Assembly: GCA_030027265.1 (NCBI GenBank)
Contig: JASENG010000005.1
Span: 181,368-245,367 of the forward strand
DNA length: 64,000 bases
From: Lysinibacillus fusiformis
Lineage (GTDB): Bacteria > Bacillota > Bacilli > Bacillales_A > Planococcaceae
Reading direction: 5' to 3'
How positions within the stretch are numbered: the first letter of the stretch is position 1; every line of letters begins with the position of its first letter. The translations under genes and the position numbers were made by a program. Positions 44,003 through 51,757 of this stretch are shown in pieces. A model generated the notes under the pieces. That model worked only from the letters and a program-made list of their open reading frames with translations, was not told the origin of the DNA and searched no databases.

Positions 44003-44040
44003 AAAAAAAGAACGATTTGCTTGTGATGCAAAATCGTTCG
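44003..44040 (-). terminator. Terminator upstream of the acetyltransferase, after the dehydrogenase
   Basis: GAACGATTTTGC and GCAAATCGTTC pair on the minus strand, followed by seven T. It closes the 2-hydroxyacid dehydrogenase gene. Confidence 0.85.
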
Positions 44041-44059
44041 GCATTGTCAAACAAAACTA

Positions 44060-45031
44060 TTATTCATACACTTCTTCATTTACTGTATGTAATAAACGTT
44101 CCCCATTTAATCCTTTTAACATATTTTTTAATGCAATTTCGACCATTTTATCCCTTGTTTCTTGTGTTCCACTCCCAATATGTGGAACGGCAATTAAATT
44201 ATCCAGCGTGAGTAAAGGATGCTCTTTTCGGATAGGTTCTTCTTCGAATACATCCAGCCCGGCTGCGAAAATTTTCTTTTCACTTAAAATTTTATATAAA
44301 TCTTTTTCGTTTACTGTCGATCCTCTTGAAACGTTTACAAAAACGCTTGTCGGCTTCATGAATGCGAATTGCTCATAACCCATCATATGATAGGTTTCTT
44401 GTGAGGCTGGAGCTAACATGACAACGTAATCCGATTCCTTTAACAGAGATTCAAGGTCCCGATACTCGACATCTAGTTCAGTCTCGGTTTGTGGATTTCG
44501 TCTGCGATTATAATAAACCACATCCATATTTAGAGCCTTTGCTTGCTGCGCAAGGATTTTCCCAATACGCCCCATGCCGATGATGCCCAATTTTGCACCC
44601 GAAATCTTTTGCCCCGCAAATAAATATGGCCCCCAGCTCTCCCATTTATTATCTTTTATAAATTGCATACTCTCAACTACCCGTCTTGCACAAGCAAACA
44701 TCAATGTTAACGCAAGCTCGGCAACTGCTTCCGATAATACATCAGGAGTATGACCAACCGGAATTCCGCATTTAGTTGCTTCTTGTATATCAACATTGTC
44801 AAAACCAACGGCCATCAAACTGACAATCTTCAATTTTTTGGCATGCTCGAAAAATTCTTTGTCCAGCAGATCCGTCACATTTGTAAAAATAGCATCTGCA
44901 TCAGCTACTTCTTTCAGGAGCTCATTTCTTGGCATGACGCTATTTTCTTCTTTCCACATCACCACTTCATAGTCTTCTGGAATCATTGAAAGCATCGGGG
45001 ATTGAATTGAACGAGTAAATAAAATCTTCAT
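44060..45031 (-). CDS. D-isomer 2-hydroxyacid dehydrogenase (glyoxylate/hydroxypyruvate reductase-like)
   Basis: 323 residues. The NAD(P)-binding motif GIIGMGRIGKILAQQA lies near residues 148-163, with an Arg-rich stretch YYNRRRNPQ at the end of strand 2, favouring NADPH. The catalytic Arg-Glu-His are in VNVSRGSTVNEKDL, LDVFEEEPIRKEHPL and AVPHIGSGT. It reduces glyoxylate or hydroxypyruvate, or related 2-oxo acids. GGATGTGGAAGG precedes ATG 45031. It stands alone with its own terminator. Confidence 0.88.
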   Translation of the reverse strand: MKILFTRSIQSPMLSMIPEDYEVVMWKEENSVMPRNELLKEVADADAIFTNVTDLLDKEFFEHAKKLKIVSLMAVGFDNVDIQEATKCGIPVGHTPDVLSEAVAELALTLMFACARRVVESMQFIKDNKWESWGPYLFAGQKISGAKLGIIGMGRIGKILAQQAKALNMDVVYYNRRRNPQTETELDVEYRDLESLLKESDYVVMLAPASQETYHMMGYEQFAFMKPTSVFVNVSRGSTVNEKDLYKILSEKKIFAAGLDVFEEEPIRKEHPLLTLDNLIAVPHIGSGTQETRDKMVEIALKNMLKGLNGERLLHTVNEEVYE

Positions 45032-45165
45032 CCTTCCACATCCTTTATCTTTTTGTATAATTTTACAGCATTTTCCTAGTGGAAACTATGGTTGAATTCA
45101 TAAAAGAAGAATGATGAAGAACATTTGGGAAGGGTAATTTTAAATGAAACAGGGCTCGCTTTAGG

Positions 45166-45262
45166 AATCTAGACAATTTTGTTGAAAATCCAGACAATTT
45201 GAAGGATAATCTAGACACTTTAAACATTAATCTAGACACTTATAGCAATAATCTAGACACTT
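45166..45262. repeat. Five-unit 21-bp tandem repeat (AATCTAGACAMTT core)
   Basis: AATCTAGACAATT at 45166, AATCCAGACAATT at 45187, then AATCTAGACACTT at 45208, 45229 and 45250. The 13-bp cores lie on an exact 21-bp period and are separated by 8-bp unrelated spacers. The phase equals two helical turns. The rest of 45032-45356 shows nothing else. Confidence 0.9.
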
Positions 45263-45356
45263 CGAAATTTAGTGACTTATTAGACTGCATTTAACTTCAA
45301 AGCGTGTTTCAAATTCCCTTTTCTAAAAAAGCATCTTATAAAACTTAGACTCAAAT

Positions 45357-45584
45357 CTAAAACAATGACCCGAAAAAATCCGTTATCCGTATCAAGAGAA
45401 AACTGAGAAACCCTGTTATTGCGCGAAGCAGACCGGTTTTTACCAGCACAAAAATGGAAAAGAAGATGAGAAAACCAGTATTTACTACAGACAATACACG
45501 AGTTATCCCGTTAAATATGTTCAATTTTGCTAATAAATATAAAAAGACATATAAAATTATGCCCATAATAACAAGTTGAATCAT
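45357..45584 (-). CDS. Small membrane protein
   Basis: 75 residues from ATG 45584 (GAGAGGGTCAACA). It has two to three hydrophobic helices (IQLVIMGIILYVFLYLLAKL, then RVLSVVNTGFLIFFSIFVLV and a further one) and a few charges. No family is recognised. The longer frame from 45617 includes no ribosome site. It follows a 75-residue soluble protein on the same strand. Confidence 0.6.
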   Translation of the reverse strand: MIQLVIMGIILYVFLYLLAKLNIFNGITRVLSVVNTGFLIFFSIFVLVKTGLLRAITGFLSFLLIRITDFFGSLF

Positions 45585-45608
45585 TGTTGACCCTCTCTCT
45601 TTCAGTAG

Positions 45609-45641
45609 CAAAAACAACGTTGCCGCATCTACAACGTTGTT
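45609..45641 (-). terminator. Terminator overlapping the end of the 75-residue gene
   Basis: AACAACGTTG and CAACGTTGTT form a 10-bp stem with a T-run on the minus strand. The stem starts inside the last codons of the gene ending at 45629. Confidence 0.8.
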
Positions 45642-45856
45642 AGCTGATTATTATCTGCTTTCAAGTAAATAACTAGTTCTTGACGATATACAGAATCCTC
45701 CAAATAGTGGTCTAACGTATGGAAATCATATTTAAAGCTCCCAAATGGGAAAGTTACATTGTCTCCCTGTACCGCAGCCAGCAAACCTGCCACATCATTG
45801 GATACCATTTCCAGTACTTCTTCTCCAGTTTCTGTTAATACAAAAATAACATTCAT
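45629..45856 (-). CDS. Small conserved hypothetical protein
   Basis: 75 residues from ATG 45856 after AAAGGAGAG. It starts MNVIFVLTETGEEVLEMVSN and contains VTFPFGSFKYDFHTLDHYLE, then a beta-type end. No family is recognised; the composition is soluble and acidic. The stop codons form part of a terminator, so it ends its transcript. It follows the scramblase-like gene by 17 bp, so the two may form an operon. Confidence 0.6.
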   Translation of the reverse strand: MNVIFVLTETGEEVLEMVSNDVAGLLAAVQGDNVTFPFGSFKYDFHTLDHYLEDSVYRQELVIYLKADNNQLTTL

Positions 45857-45873
45857 CAAAATTCTCTCCTTTA

Positions 45874-46422
45874 TTATGCCCCAACAAATAGTGTTGCTTG
45901 GCAAATCGCTATAAAAAATTCGGGTTGTTGAATTGGGCTATTGTCATTGATTTGCAGGCTTATATGAAACTCTCCATTCGCCTTGCCAACAGCAGCACCT
46001 TCTCGATATTCCGCTTTCCATTTTGCAATCTCTTCTTGATCAATTAAAAAACGCGACCAATCTTCGAATTCTTTTTCTAATACAATTTTCATCTCACCAT
46101 TAGTAATATAGAGAGTGGGAATGCCGATTCGCCAGTTTTCATAAGAAATAAGGTATTTTTCCTTAGTGGCTGCCTCGACTCCTTCGAACCAAAGCTTTCC
46201 TCTTCTACTGATTTTTTTTACAGTAAATAGTTGTTGCCTGTTATGATCTAGCACATCATATTTTAAAAAGTATCGAAAATCCAGCGTTTTATCAAAGGTT
46301 CTTTTTAAGAAATTATCGTAAACTCTTCTTGAATAAGCAACAACTTGTCCATTTTCAGCTAAAACAGGGACATCACCTGTATATTCGATTGCTTCGGGAT
46401 GTGTATATGTATATGATTTCAT
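45874..46422 (-). CDS. Tubby C-terminal/LURP-one-like protein
   Basis: 182 residues, mostly beta strands. FLKYDVLDHNRQQLFTVKKISRRGKLWFEG and KEKYLISYENWRIGIPTLYITNG are in the pattern of tubby-C/scramblase-like folds, in which a beta-barrel surrounds a central helix (KIVLEKEFEDWSRFLIDQEE). No signal peptide. ATG 46422 follows GGTGGT. The function is unknown; in plants such folds bind lipids. The fold call is by pattern only. Confidence 0.55.
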   Translation of the reverse strand: MKSYTYTHPEAIEYTGDVPVLAENGQVVAYSRRVYDNFLKRTFDKTLDFRYFLKYDVLDHNRQQLFTVKKISRRGKLWFEGVEAATKEKYLISYENWRIGIPTLYITNGEMKIVLEKEFEDWSRFLIDQEEIAKWKAEYREGAAVGKANGEFHISLQINDNSPIQQPEFFIAICQATLFVGA

Positions 46423-46515
46423 TTCAAATTACCACCAAATTATATATTTACCCTAATAATAGTAGAACAAAATTCAAATTTTAGAAAGTTTGAGCTACCC
46501 AATTGAAATTTTCAA

Positions 46516-46553
46516 CAAAAAAGGCTCCACAGCAAAATGCTGCAGAACCTTTT
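46516..46553 (-). terminator. Terminator of the aspartokinase gene
   Basis: AAAAGGTTCTGCAGCA and TGCTGTGGAGCCTTTT pair imperfectly on the minus strand, followed by six T. It lies about 32 bp past the stop. Confidence 0.75.
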
Positions 46554-46584
46554 CAAAATCCATTATGAAAGGACTAGGTATGCC

Positions 46585-47946
46585 CTAGCCGACTGTTATG
46601 GGAGCAAAAAATTCATCGTAAAGGGCACGTAAAATTTGATTTTCCGTTTGAGAAAGGACGCCAAAAACTAAACTAACCTCTGATGAACCTTGGTTAATCA
46701 TTTCGATATTAGCACCAGTTCTTGAAATTGCTGCTGCTGCACGAGCTGCAAGGCCAGTATTATTGCGCATACCTTCGCCAACAATCACAATCATCGAAAT
46801 ACCGTGACGGAAGTATACATCATCCGCATGCAATTCTTCTTTTACGCGAGTAACAATACGCTGTTCTTTTTCTTCCGTCAATTGGTTCGAACGAATAATG
46901 ACGGAGATATCATCTAAACCTGATGGTGTATGCTCATAAGAGATTTGCTCTTCTTCAATAATTTGCAGAAGTTTGCGACCGAATCCTATTTCACGATTCA
47001 TTAGATATTTTCTAACATATAAAATTGAAAAACCACTATCTGCCGAAATTCCAGTTACTGGTCTACCTGTTAAAGTACGACTTGGCAGAATTTTTGTTCC
47101 CGGTGCAGACGGGTTATTTGTATTTTTAACGTTAACTGGAATCCCTAGTTTATAAACAGGCATTAAAGCTTCGTCATGAAATACAGAAAATCCTGAGTAC
47201 GATAATTCACGCATTTCACGGTAAGTGATTTCTGAGATCCCAACAGGATCATTTACAACTTTTGGATTTGCCGAGAATACACAGTCTACATCTGTAAAGT
47301 TTTCATATAAATCTGCTTTCACGCTAGCCGCCAGAATCGAACCTGTAATATCGGATCCGCCACGGTCAAAAGTACGTAAAATCCCGTCTTTTGTATATCC
47401 AAAGAATCCTGGGAATACAACGATTTCATCCCCACTTGCTAAATCCTTAAGATTTTCATACGTTTCAGGAAGTGCATATGTGCGTTCTGGGAAGTCATTT
47501 AAAACTAACCCATCTTTGGGACTTACATATTTTGCAGGTAATCCAATGGAGTTGAAATACTCAGCAATAAGTTTTGCGTTATTGTCTTCTCCACTAGCTT
47601 TCATATTATCAATGAAAACAAATTCATTTGATTTATCGTAAGCGAGACGTTCTTGCAAATCTTTTGCAATCACTTCGCAAATTGAATTATCTAGACCAAG
47701 GTCCTCTGCAATCTCTTTGAATCGATTTACAACCGTTTGTAACTTTTGCGTTACATCACCATTGTTTAGTGCTGCATCAGCTAATTCGATTAATAGATCC
47801 GTTACTTTAATATCATCGCCGAAACGTTTACCTGGAGCTGATACTGCAATAATCTTTCTTGCAGGATTGGATTTTACTATATTTGTTACTTTTCTAATTT
47901 GTTCTGCATTAGCAACGGATGTACCACCAAATTTACATACAATCAT
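46585..47946 (-). CDS. Aspartate kinase (single-chain, YclM/ThrD-like)
   Basis: 453 residues. The kinase loop KFGGTSVANAEQIRK starts at residue 4, with GRTDRGGSDITGS-like FDRGGSDITGSILAA near residues 195-210. Two ACT domains follow (DISVIIRSNQLTEE and SMIVIVGEGM) for feedback control. It phosphorylates aspartate for lysine, threonine and methionine. Size and lack of an internal start favour the YclM/ThrD-type rather than the two-subunit LysC. No lysine riboswitch motif (GAGGTAGAGG) was found in 47947-48511. Confidence 0.88.
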   Translation of the reverse strand: MIVCKFGGTSVANAEQIRKVTNIVKSNPARKIIAVSAPGKRFGDDIKVTDLLIELADAALNNGDVTQKLQTVVNRFKEIAEDLGLDNSICEVIAKDLQERLAYDKSNEFVFIDNMKASGEDNNAKLIAEYFNSIGLPAKYVSPKDGLVLNDFPERTYALPETYENLKDLASGDEIVVFPGFFGYTKDGILRTFDRGGSDITGSILAASVKADLYENFTDVDCVFSANPKVVNDPVGISEITYREMRELSYSGFSVFHDEALMPVYKLGIPVNVKNTNNPSAPGTKILPSRTLTGRPVTGISADSGFSILYVRKYLMNREIGFGRKLLQIIEEEQISYEHTPSGLDDISVIIRSNQLTEEKEQRIVTRVKEELHADDVYFRHGISMIVIVGEGMRNNTGLAARAAAAISRTGANIEMINQGSSEVSLVFGVLSQTENQILRALYDEFFAPITVG

Positions 47947-48259
47947 TTCACCAAATCCTTACTATTCAAAATTGTATTTCCCGAAAAAACATTTGATTGT
48001 TCACAGTGTACAAGTTTTTACAACCTGACGTCAAGCCTATTTATAGAAATCGATAATATTTGTACTCTAAAGTAATCATAAAAAGAAAGAAATCTGTATT
48101 ACTTTATCGCATTATCAGATACGGGTTCATTAAATCATTCAGTATATTATATGTAAATTCTTGATTTAGGAACGCATAATTGCCTAAAACTAAAGAAAAC
48201 TACACCTCATTGACAACGTATTAATCCAGTTATGATAACCAGAAATACGAAAAGAAAAC

Positions 48260-48289
48260 CGTGTACATCGTTTGCACACGATGCACACG
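48260..48289. repeat. 12-bp inverted repeat in the aspartokinase/copCD gap
   Basis: CGTGTACATCGT and ACGATGCACACG are inverted with one mismatch across 6 nt. There is no T-run on either side. Operator or hairpin function is possible. The gap 47947-48511 shows no other clear feature. Confidence 0.5.
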
Positions 48290-48511
48290 ATTGATCATCA
48301 ATCTGGTTACTTGTTTTATCGATTTTTAACACGTCAATTTATTATATAACATCTTGACTGTTTCGCAAGACACAATAATTGTAATTTGTATACAACTTTA
48401 TTTAAGATTGATCACTTGTAGATACAAAATATCATCAAATGAAACAATTTGTCCTTCTTCTTTATTAAATACCTTTATACTACCCTTTTCTACTCCAATT
48501 CATGTGATTAT

Positions 48512-49819
48512 TTATGGAAGCGGGTTTAGAGAAGTCAAAATTGAGACCATCACAATTAACATCAACATTAAGACAACATCTAGCTTAATAGTTGATTCTA
48601 GATTCGCTACTTTCCCCTTTTTCATTTTTCTCCGGATAACCGCTCCGAGAATTACAACGACCACTACAACCGCAATTTTAGCTAATAAAGCAATTCCCCA
48701 ATCTGTTAAAAGCGCTTCTTGATTCGGCAAATAAAAATACGTTGTAATACTTCCAGTTATCGTCAACAAAATAATACTGTATAAGGCACCCTGTGAAAAT
48801 ACTGGTAAAAAATATTTGACATAAATCCGCTGTTTTCGCCAGAACAGAGCAATATAAATGATTCCTGCAACCAAAAAGGATGCTGCAAAAAGATGGAGAC
48901 AATTTAAAGCAACTAGAGCGTAAGTAGGTTCAAATTCCTGTGTATGGCCGTTTAGACTTTTAATGATTCCTAATAGGAGGACCCAACAATAATCGAACAA
49001 AGAATTTTTGAACAATAATAAAAATCCGAATAACCCAAAGACGAGAGAGGCAATCCATAACTTTCCAAAATTTGTTCCAACGGGAAAATCAAATTCAAAC
49101 ACAATCCCATGTATTGTAAAGACATTCATTTGAGCAAATAAGAAAGCAATTAACCCTATTAAATGTAAAACTTGAAAAATCATCCCATAGAATATATATT
49201 TCTTTCTAACTTCAAAAGAGTAAGTTCTGACAAGCTGCCAAAGGAATACCCATCCTACTAGCAATAAAAAACCGAGATAATAGATAGATTTAGAGATATA
49301 GATGCTGATCTTAGAAATATTTTCTTCTTCTGTCACTTCGATAGTTTTATCGACAACCTCTTGAGGCGTTGTTGGCTCCCCTTTTTTCACTATCCCAGGT
49401 ACAGTTTCTTCTTTGATGTATTCCTCGTTTTTTAACGGTGGAACCTTCCATTTTACTTGGAATGCATAGGATCCTTCAACTGCGTGGCCATCAGTTGAAG
49501 AAATGATATAATATTCCACTCGATAAATTCCATTTGGCAATTGTGGAATTTGAACTAGGATGAGTTTTTGATCTTCGCTAATTGATGAAGAATTTATGAC
49601 TATTTCTTGATTATTTTCATTCCATACTTTGAGTGAAAAATTTTTATCTACTTTGCGATTAGATCGGATGGAGATTTCACTTGGCGAGGATGCAAGGACA
49701 CTGTTTGGTACGGGCGATTCTTCTACAACAAAAGAATGACCTTCCACTTCTGAAACTGACATAAAAAGAAAAGCAATACAAAAGAAGTAAATAAACATTT
49801 GCACAAGTTTGTTCGTCAT
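48512..49819 (-). CDS. CopC-CopD fusion, copper-uptake-like protein
   Basis: 435 residues. A signal peptide leads to a CopC domain starting EGHSFVVEESPVPNSVL with a mature N-terminal His (Cu(II) site) and SSTDGHAVEGSYAFQV later with another His. From about residue 160 eight hydrophobic helices form a CopD domain with IKSLNGHTQEFEP and CLHLFAASFLVAGI. B. subtilis YcnJ has the same domain order and is a copper importer. GAAGGAG precedes ATG 49819. The ECF sigma gene lies 220 bp away on the other strand. Confidence 0.85.
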   Translation of the reverse strand: MTNKLVQMFIYFFCIAFLFMSVSEVEGHSFVVEESPVPNSVLASSPSEISIRSNRKVDKNFSLKVWNENNQEIVINSSSISEDQKLILVQIPQLPNGIYRVEYYIISSTDGHAVEGSYAFQVKWKVPPLKNEEYIKEETVPGIVKKGEPTTPQEVVDKTIEVTEEENISKISIYISKSIYYLGFLLLVGWVFLWQLVRTYSFEVRKKYIFYGMIFQVLHLIGLIAFLFAQMNVFTIHGIVFEFDFPVGTNFGKLWIASLVFGLFGFLLLFKNSLFDYCWVLLLGIIKSLNGHTQEFEPTYALVALNCLHLFAASFLVAGIIYIALFWRKQRIYVKYFLPVFSQGALYSIILLTITGSITTYFYLPNQEALLTDWGIALLAKIAVVVVVVILGAVIRRKMKKGKVANLESTIKLDVVLMLMLIVMVSILTSLNPLP

Positions 49820-49983
49820 TTGCTTCTCTCCTTCAATACTATCTACCTATCTTATTCAGCATTTCTCAATTTGGAATCCGTTTTATGGGATTTAACGCAG
49901 ATTGGACTGAAACGCATTTCATCCTGCTGATGGCAGAAATTCTACAAAAGAGCTTCATAAAAAATGGTAAAATTAAAAATATT

Positions 49984-50012
49984 TGAAACCTAGACGTCCT
50001 TTTAGTCGTTTT
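49984..50012 (+). promoter_or_regulatory. Possible ECF-type autoregulatory promoter
   Basis: TGAAAC at 49984-49989 and CGTTTT at 50007-50012 are spaced 17 bp, the arrangement for ECF sigma promoters (TGAAAC-N16/17-CGTC-like). It lies 28 bp before the sigma gene's TTG. The -10 matches CGT only. Confidence 0.45.
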
Positions 50013-50039
50013 AGGGGGAAAAAATGAGGTGTTCTGCAT

Positions 50040-50588
50040 TTGGAATCTGCTGAAGAAATGGAACAAGCATTAAACCTGCCTCAAGATAAAGAGGCGTGGC
50101 TAATAGAAATTATGGAATTATACGGGGAAAACTTAACCAAGCTGGCTTATAGTTATGTGAAAGATTGGGGGAAAGCACAGGAAATTATCCAGGACATTTT
50201 CATTCTTTGTTATGAAGGTTATGAGCAAAATCAAGCAATCAACTATTTTAAATCTTGGATTTATAGAGTAGCAATTAACAAGTGCAAAGACTCGCTTCGA
50301 ACTTCATGGGTGAAAAGAGTTGTAGTGAATTCTCATCTCTTTACTTCACAAAAGTCAAACACCATATCCCCTGAAGAATATTCAATTACTCAGGAGGATT
50401 CTTCCATCCTAATAAATTCAGTATTTGCATTAACCATCAAATATCGAGAAGTCATATTGCTGCATTATTATGAAGGCTTATCCGTTAAAGAAATTGCCGA
50501 GGTGCTCAATAAAAATGAAAACACTGTAAAAACGCGATTAAAACGGGCACGGGAAATCATTAAAGCAAAAGTGAAAGGAGTGCTGTAA
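50040..50588 (+). CDS. ECF sigma factor
   Basis: 182 residues, TTG start with GAGGTG upstream. Region 2 spans about residues 28-88 (YSYVKDWGKAQEIIQDIFILCYE and NYFKSWIYRVAINKCKD), and region 4 about 128-175 (KYREVILLHYYEGLSVKEIAEVLNKNENTVKTRLKRARE), the helix-turn-helix that reads the -35. It binds core RNA polymerase to transcribe an envelope-stress regulon. The stop is immediately before the anti-sigma-like gene, so the two are coupled. A TGAAAC-like site just upstream suggests autoregulation. Confidence 0.9.
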   Translation: MESAEEMEQALNLPQDKEAWLIEIMELYGENLTKLAYSYVKDWGKAQEIIQDIFILCYEGYEQNQAINYFKSWIYRVAINKCKDSLRTSWVKRVVVNSHLFTSQKSNTISPEEYSITQEDSSILINSVFALTIKYREVILLHYYEGLSVKEIAEVLNKNENTVKTRLKRAREIIKAKVKGVL

Positions 50589-51359
50589 ATGGAAGACAAA
50601 CTAAGAAATTTACAATCCATGCTGGATAAAACCATCTATAAGGACCAAAAGTTTACGGAAAATCAACAAAGACAAATCCTTAGCCGAGCGAGAAACAAGG
50701 CTTTAACCGATAAAAAAAAGCGATTTATCCCAAGCGTTGTATTTGGTTTATTTTTAGTTGTGTTTTCTTTCTTGCTTGCGCAGTTATTTAGCAAGCATGA
50801 TGGAGCTGCAATTTCGATTACAGACCCTTACACTTCTTCCACAGTTGAACAAGTGGATGCTACTGAAAAGGATTTCTTGCTTGAGTGGCTTTCAGATTCG
50901 ATGGATAGAGGAAATCATGATTATATAACCTCCTATCATTCAAATTTAGTGGTAGGTAGTGTGACCGACAAATTAAAAAGAGGCGATGTCATTTATTATG
51001 CAATTTCATCGGAACAGTATATCGCTCGAATCGTTGGACTTCCGGGTGAAAAAATTGAGATTCAAGATGGGCAAGTTTTTATTGATGAAAAAAAATTAGA
51101 TGCCTTTTATGGAAAAGCTACTGTCAGAGGTCTGGAGGAAAAGCAGTTTTTCGAGGCGGTAAAAGATACGAATAGCCAAAATACTATAAACGAAGAAGGA
51201 TATAAAGAATATTTTTCAACAGATATGGCTGAAGTTTTAGTTCCGGAAAATTCATACTTTGTTTTAGTAGATCTTTGGTCAAGAGGTACTGACAGTCGTA
51301 CTTTAGGTCCGATTCATATCGATGAAATTGATGGAGTAGTGCTTGGTTATCAAGAATAA
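50589..51359 (+). CDS. Putative anti-sigma factor with signal-peptidase (S26)-like ectodomain
   Basis: 256 residues. Residues 1-45 form an acidic/basic helical cytoplasmic part (MEDKLRNLQSMLDKTIYK), residues 46-67 the only transmembrane helix (IPSVVFGLFLVVFSFLLAQLF), and 68-256 lie outside. The extracellular part has the S26 core: LKRGDVIYYAISSEQYIARIVGLPGEKIE (130-158) and later VPENSYFVLVDLWSRGTDSRTLGPI. The YIKR lysine of the real signal peptidase is Ala146 (YIARIVG); a Ser104-Met105 sits at a plausible SM position but lacks Pro-Thr. The catalytic site is therefore probably dead. ATG follows the sigma stop without a gap. Confidence 0.75.
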   Translation: MEDKLRNLQSMLDKTIYKDQKFTENQQRQILSRARNKALTDKKKRFIPSVVFGLFLVVFSFLLAQLFSKHDGAAISITDPYTSSTVEQVDATEKDFLLEWLSDSMDRGNHDYITSYHSNLVVGSVTDKLKRGDVIYYAISSEQYIARIVGLPGEKIEIQDGQVFIDEKKLDAFYGKATVRGLEEKQFFEAVKDTNSQNTINEEGYKEYFSTDMAEVLVPENSYFVLVDLWSRGTDSRTLGPIHIDEIDGVVLGYQE

Positions 51360-51491
51360 TTCAAAAAAGGATAGATTGAGCCATTCATGCATGCTCCCCC
51401 CTATCCGATTGGTTGGCGATGTTTACTTAACAGTTTATAATTCAGATTATCAGTTAATCCCGTAAGATTTATGCAAATTAAGCGATTACAC

Positions 51492-51527
51492 ATGTAATGG
51501 CTATGCATATGCCAATTACATTTTTTA
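51492..51527 (+). terminator. Terminator of the sigma/anti-sigma operon
   Basis: ATGTAATGGC and GCCAATTACAT pair with one bulge around TATGCATAT, followed by six T. It lies 133 bp downstream of the anti-sigma-like gene. The rest of 51360-51757 shows only a Cys/His-rich open frame without a start. Confidence 0.75.
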
Positions 51528-51757
51528 CTTTTAGCCTTTTAGTATGCTGCGCGACACACTTGCATGGCGCATTATGAAAATGATGATTTTCACACTCACT
51601 TATGCGATTGCGTGGATTAATATGTTTACCAAGACAAATACATTTACAAAGCTTTTTATACTAGAAAGCCTCCCTTCAATATTAGTAGATTCGCTCTAAT
51701 ATAGGCAAAACCAGTAATATGTTGGGAGACTTCAATTTAAATTCTTAAAGAACAGGT

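Noticed and set aside
47947..48511. Lysine riboswitch upstream of the aspartokinase
   Set aside because: The conserved lysine-aptamer motifs were not seen and no terminator follows in the right place.
48354..48722. A 122-codon plus-strand frame over the CopD end
   Set aside because: It is Ile/Thr-rich low-complexity translation of the complement of membrane-helix codons, with no ribosome site.
51480..51662. A Cys/His-rich open frame of 60 codons on the minus strand (KLCKCICLGKHINPR, then ECENHHFHNAPCKC)
   Set aside because: It has no ATG, GTG or TTG start, follows a stop directly and overlaps the terminator of the sigma operon. The Cys pattern is notable but is probably chance.
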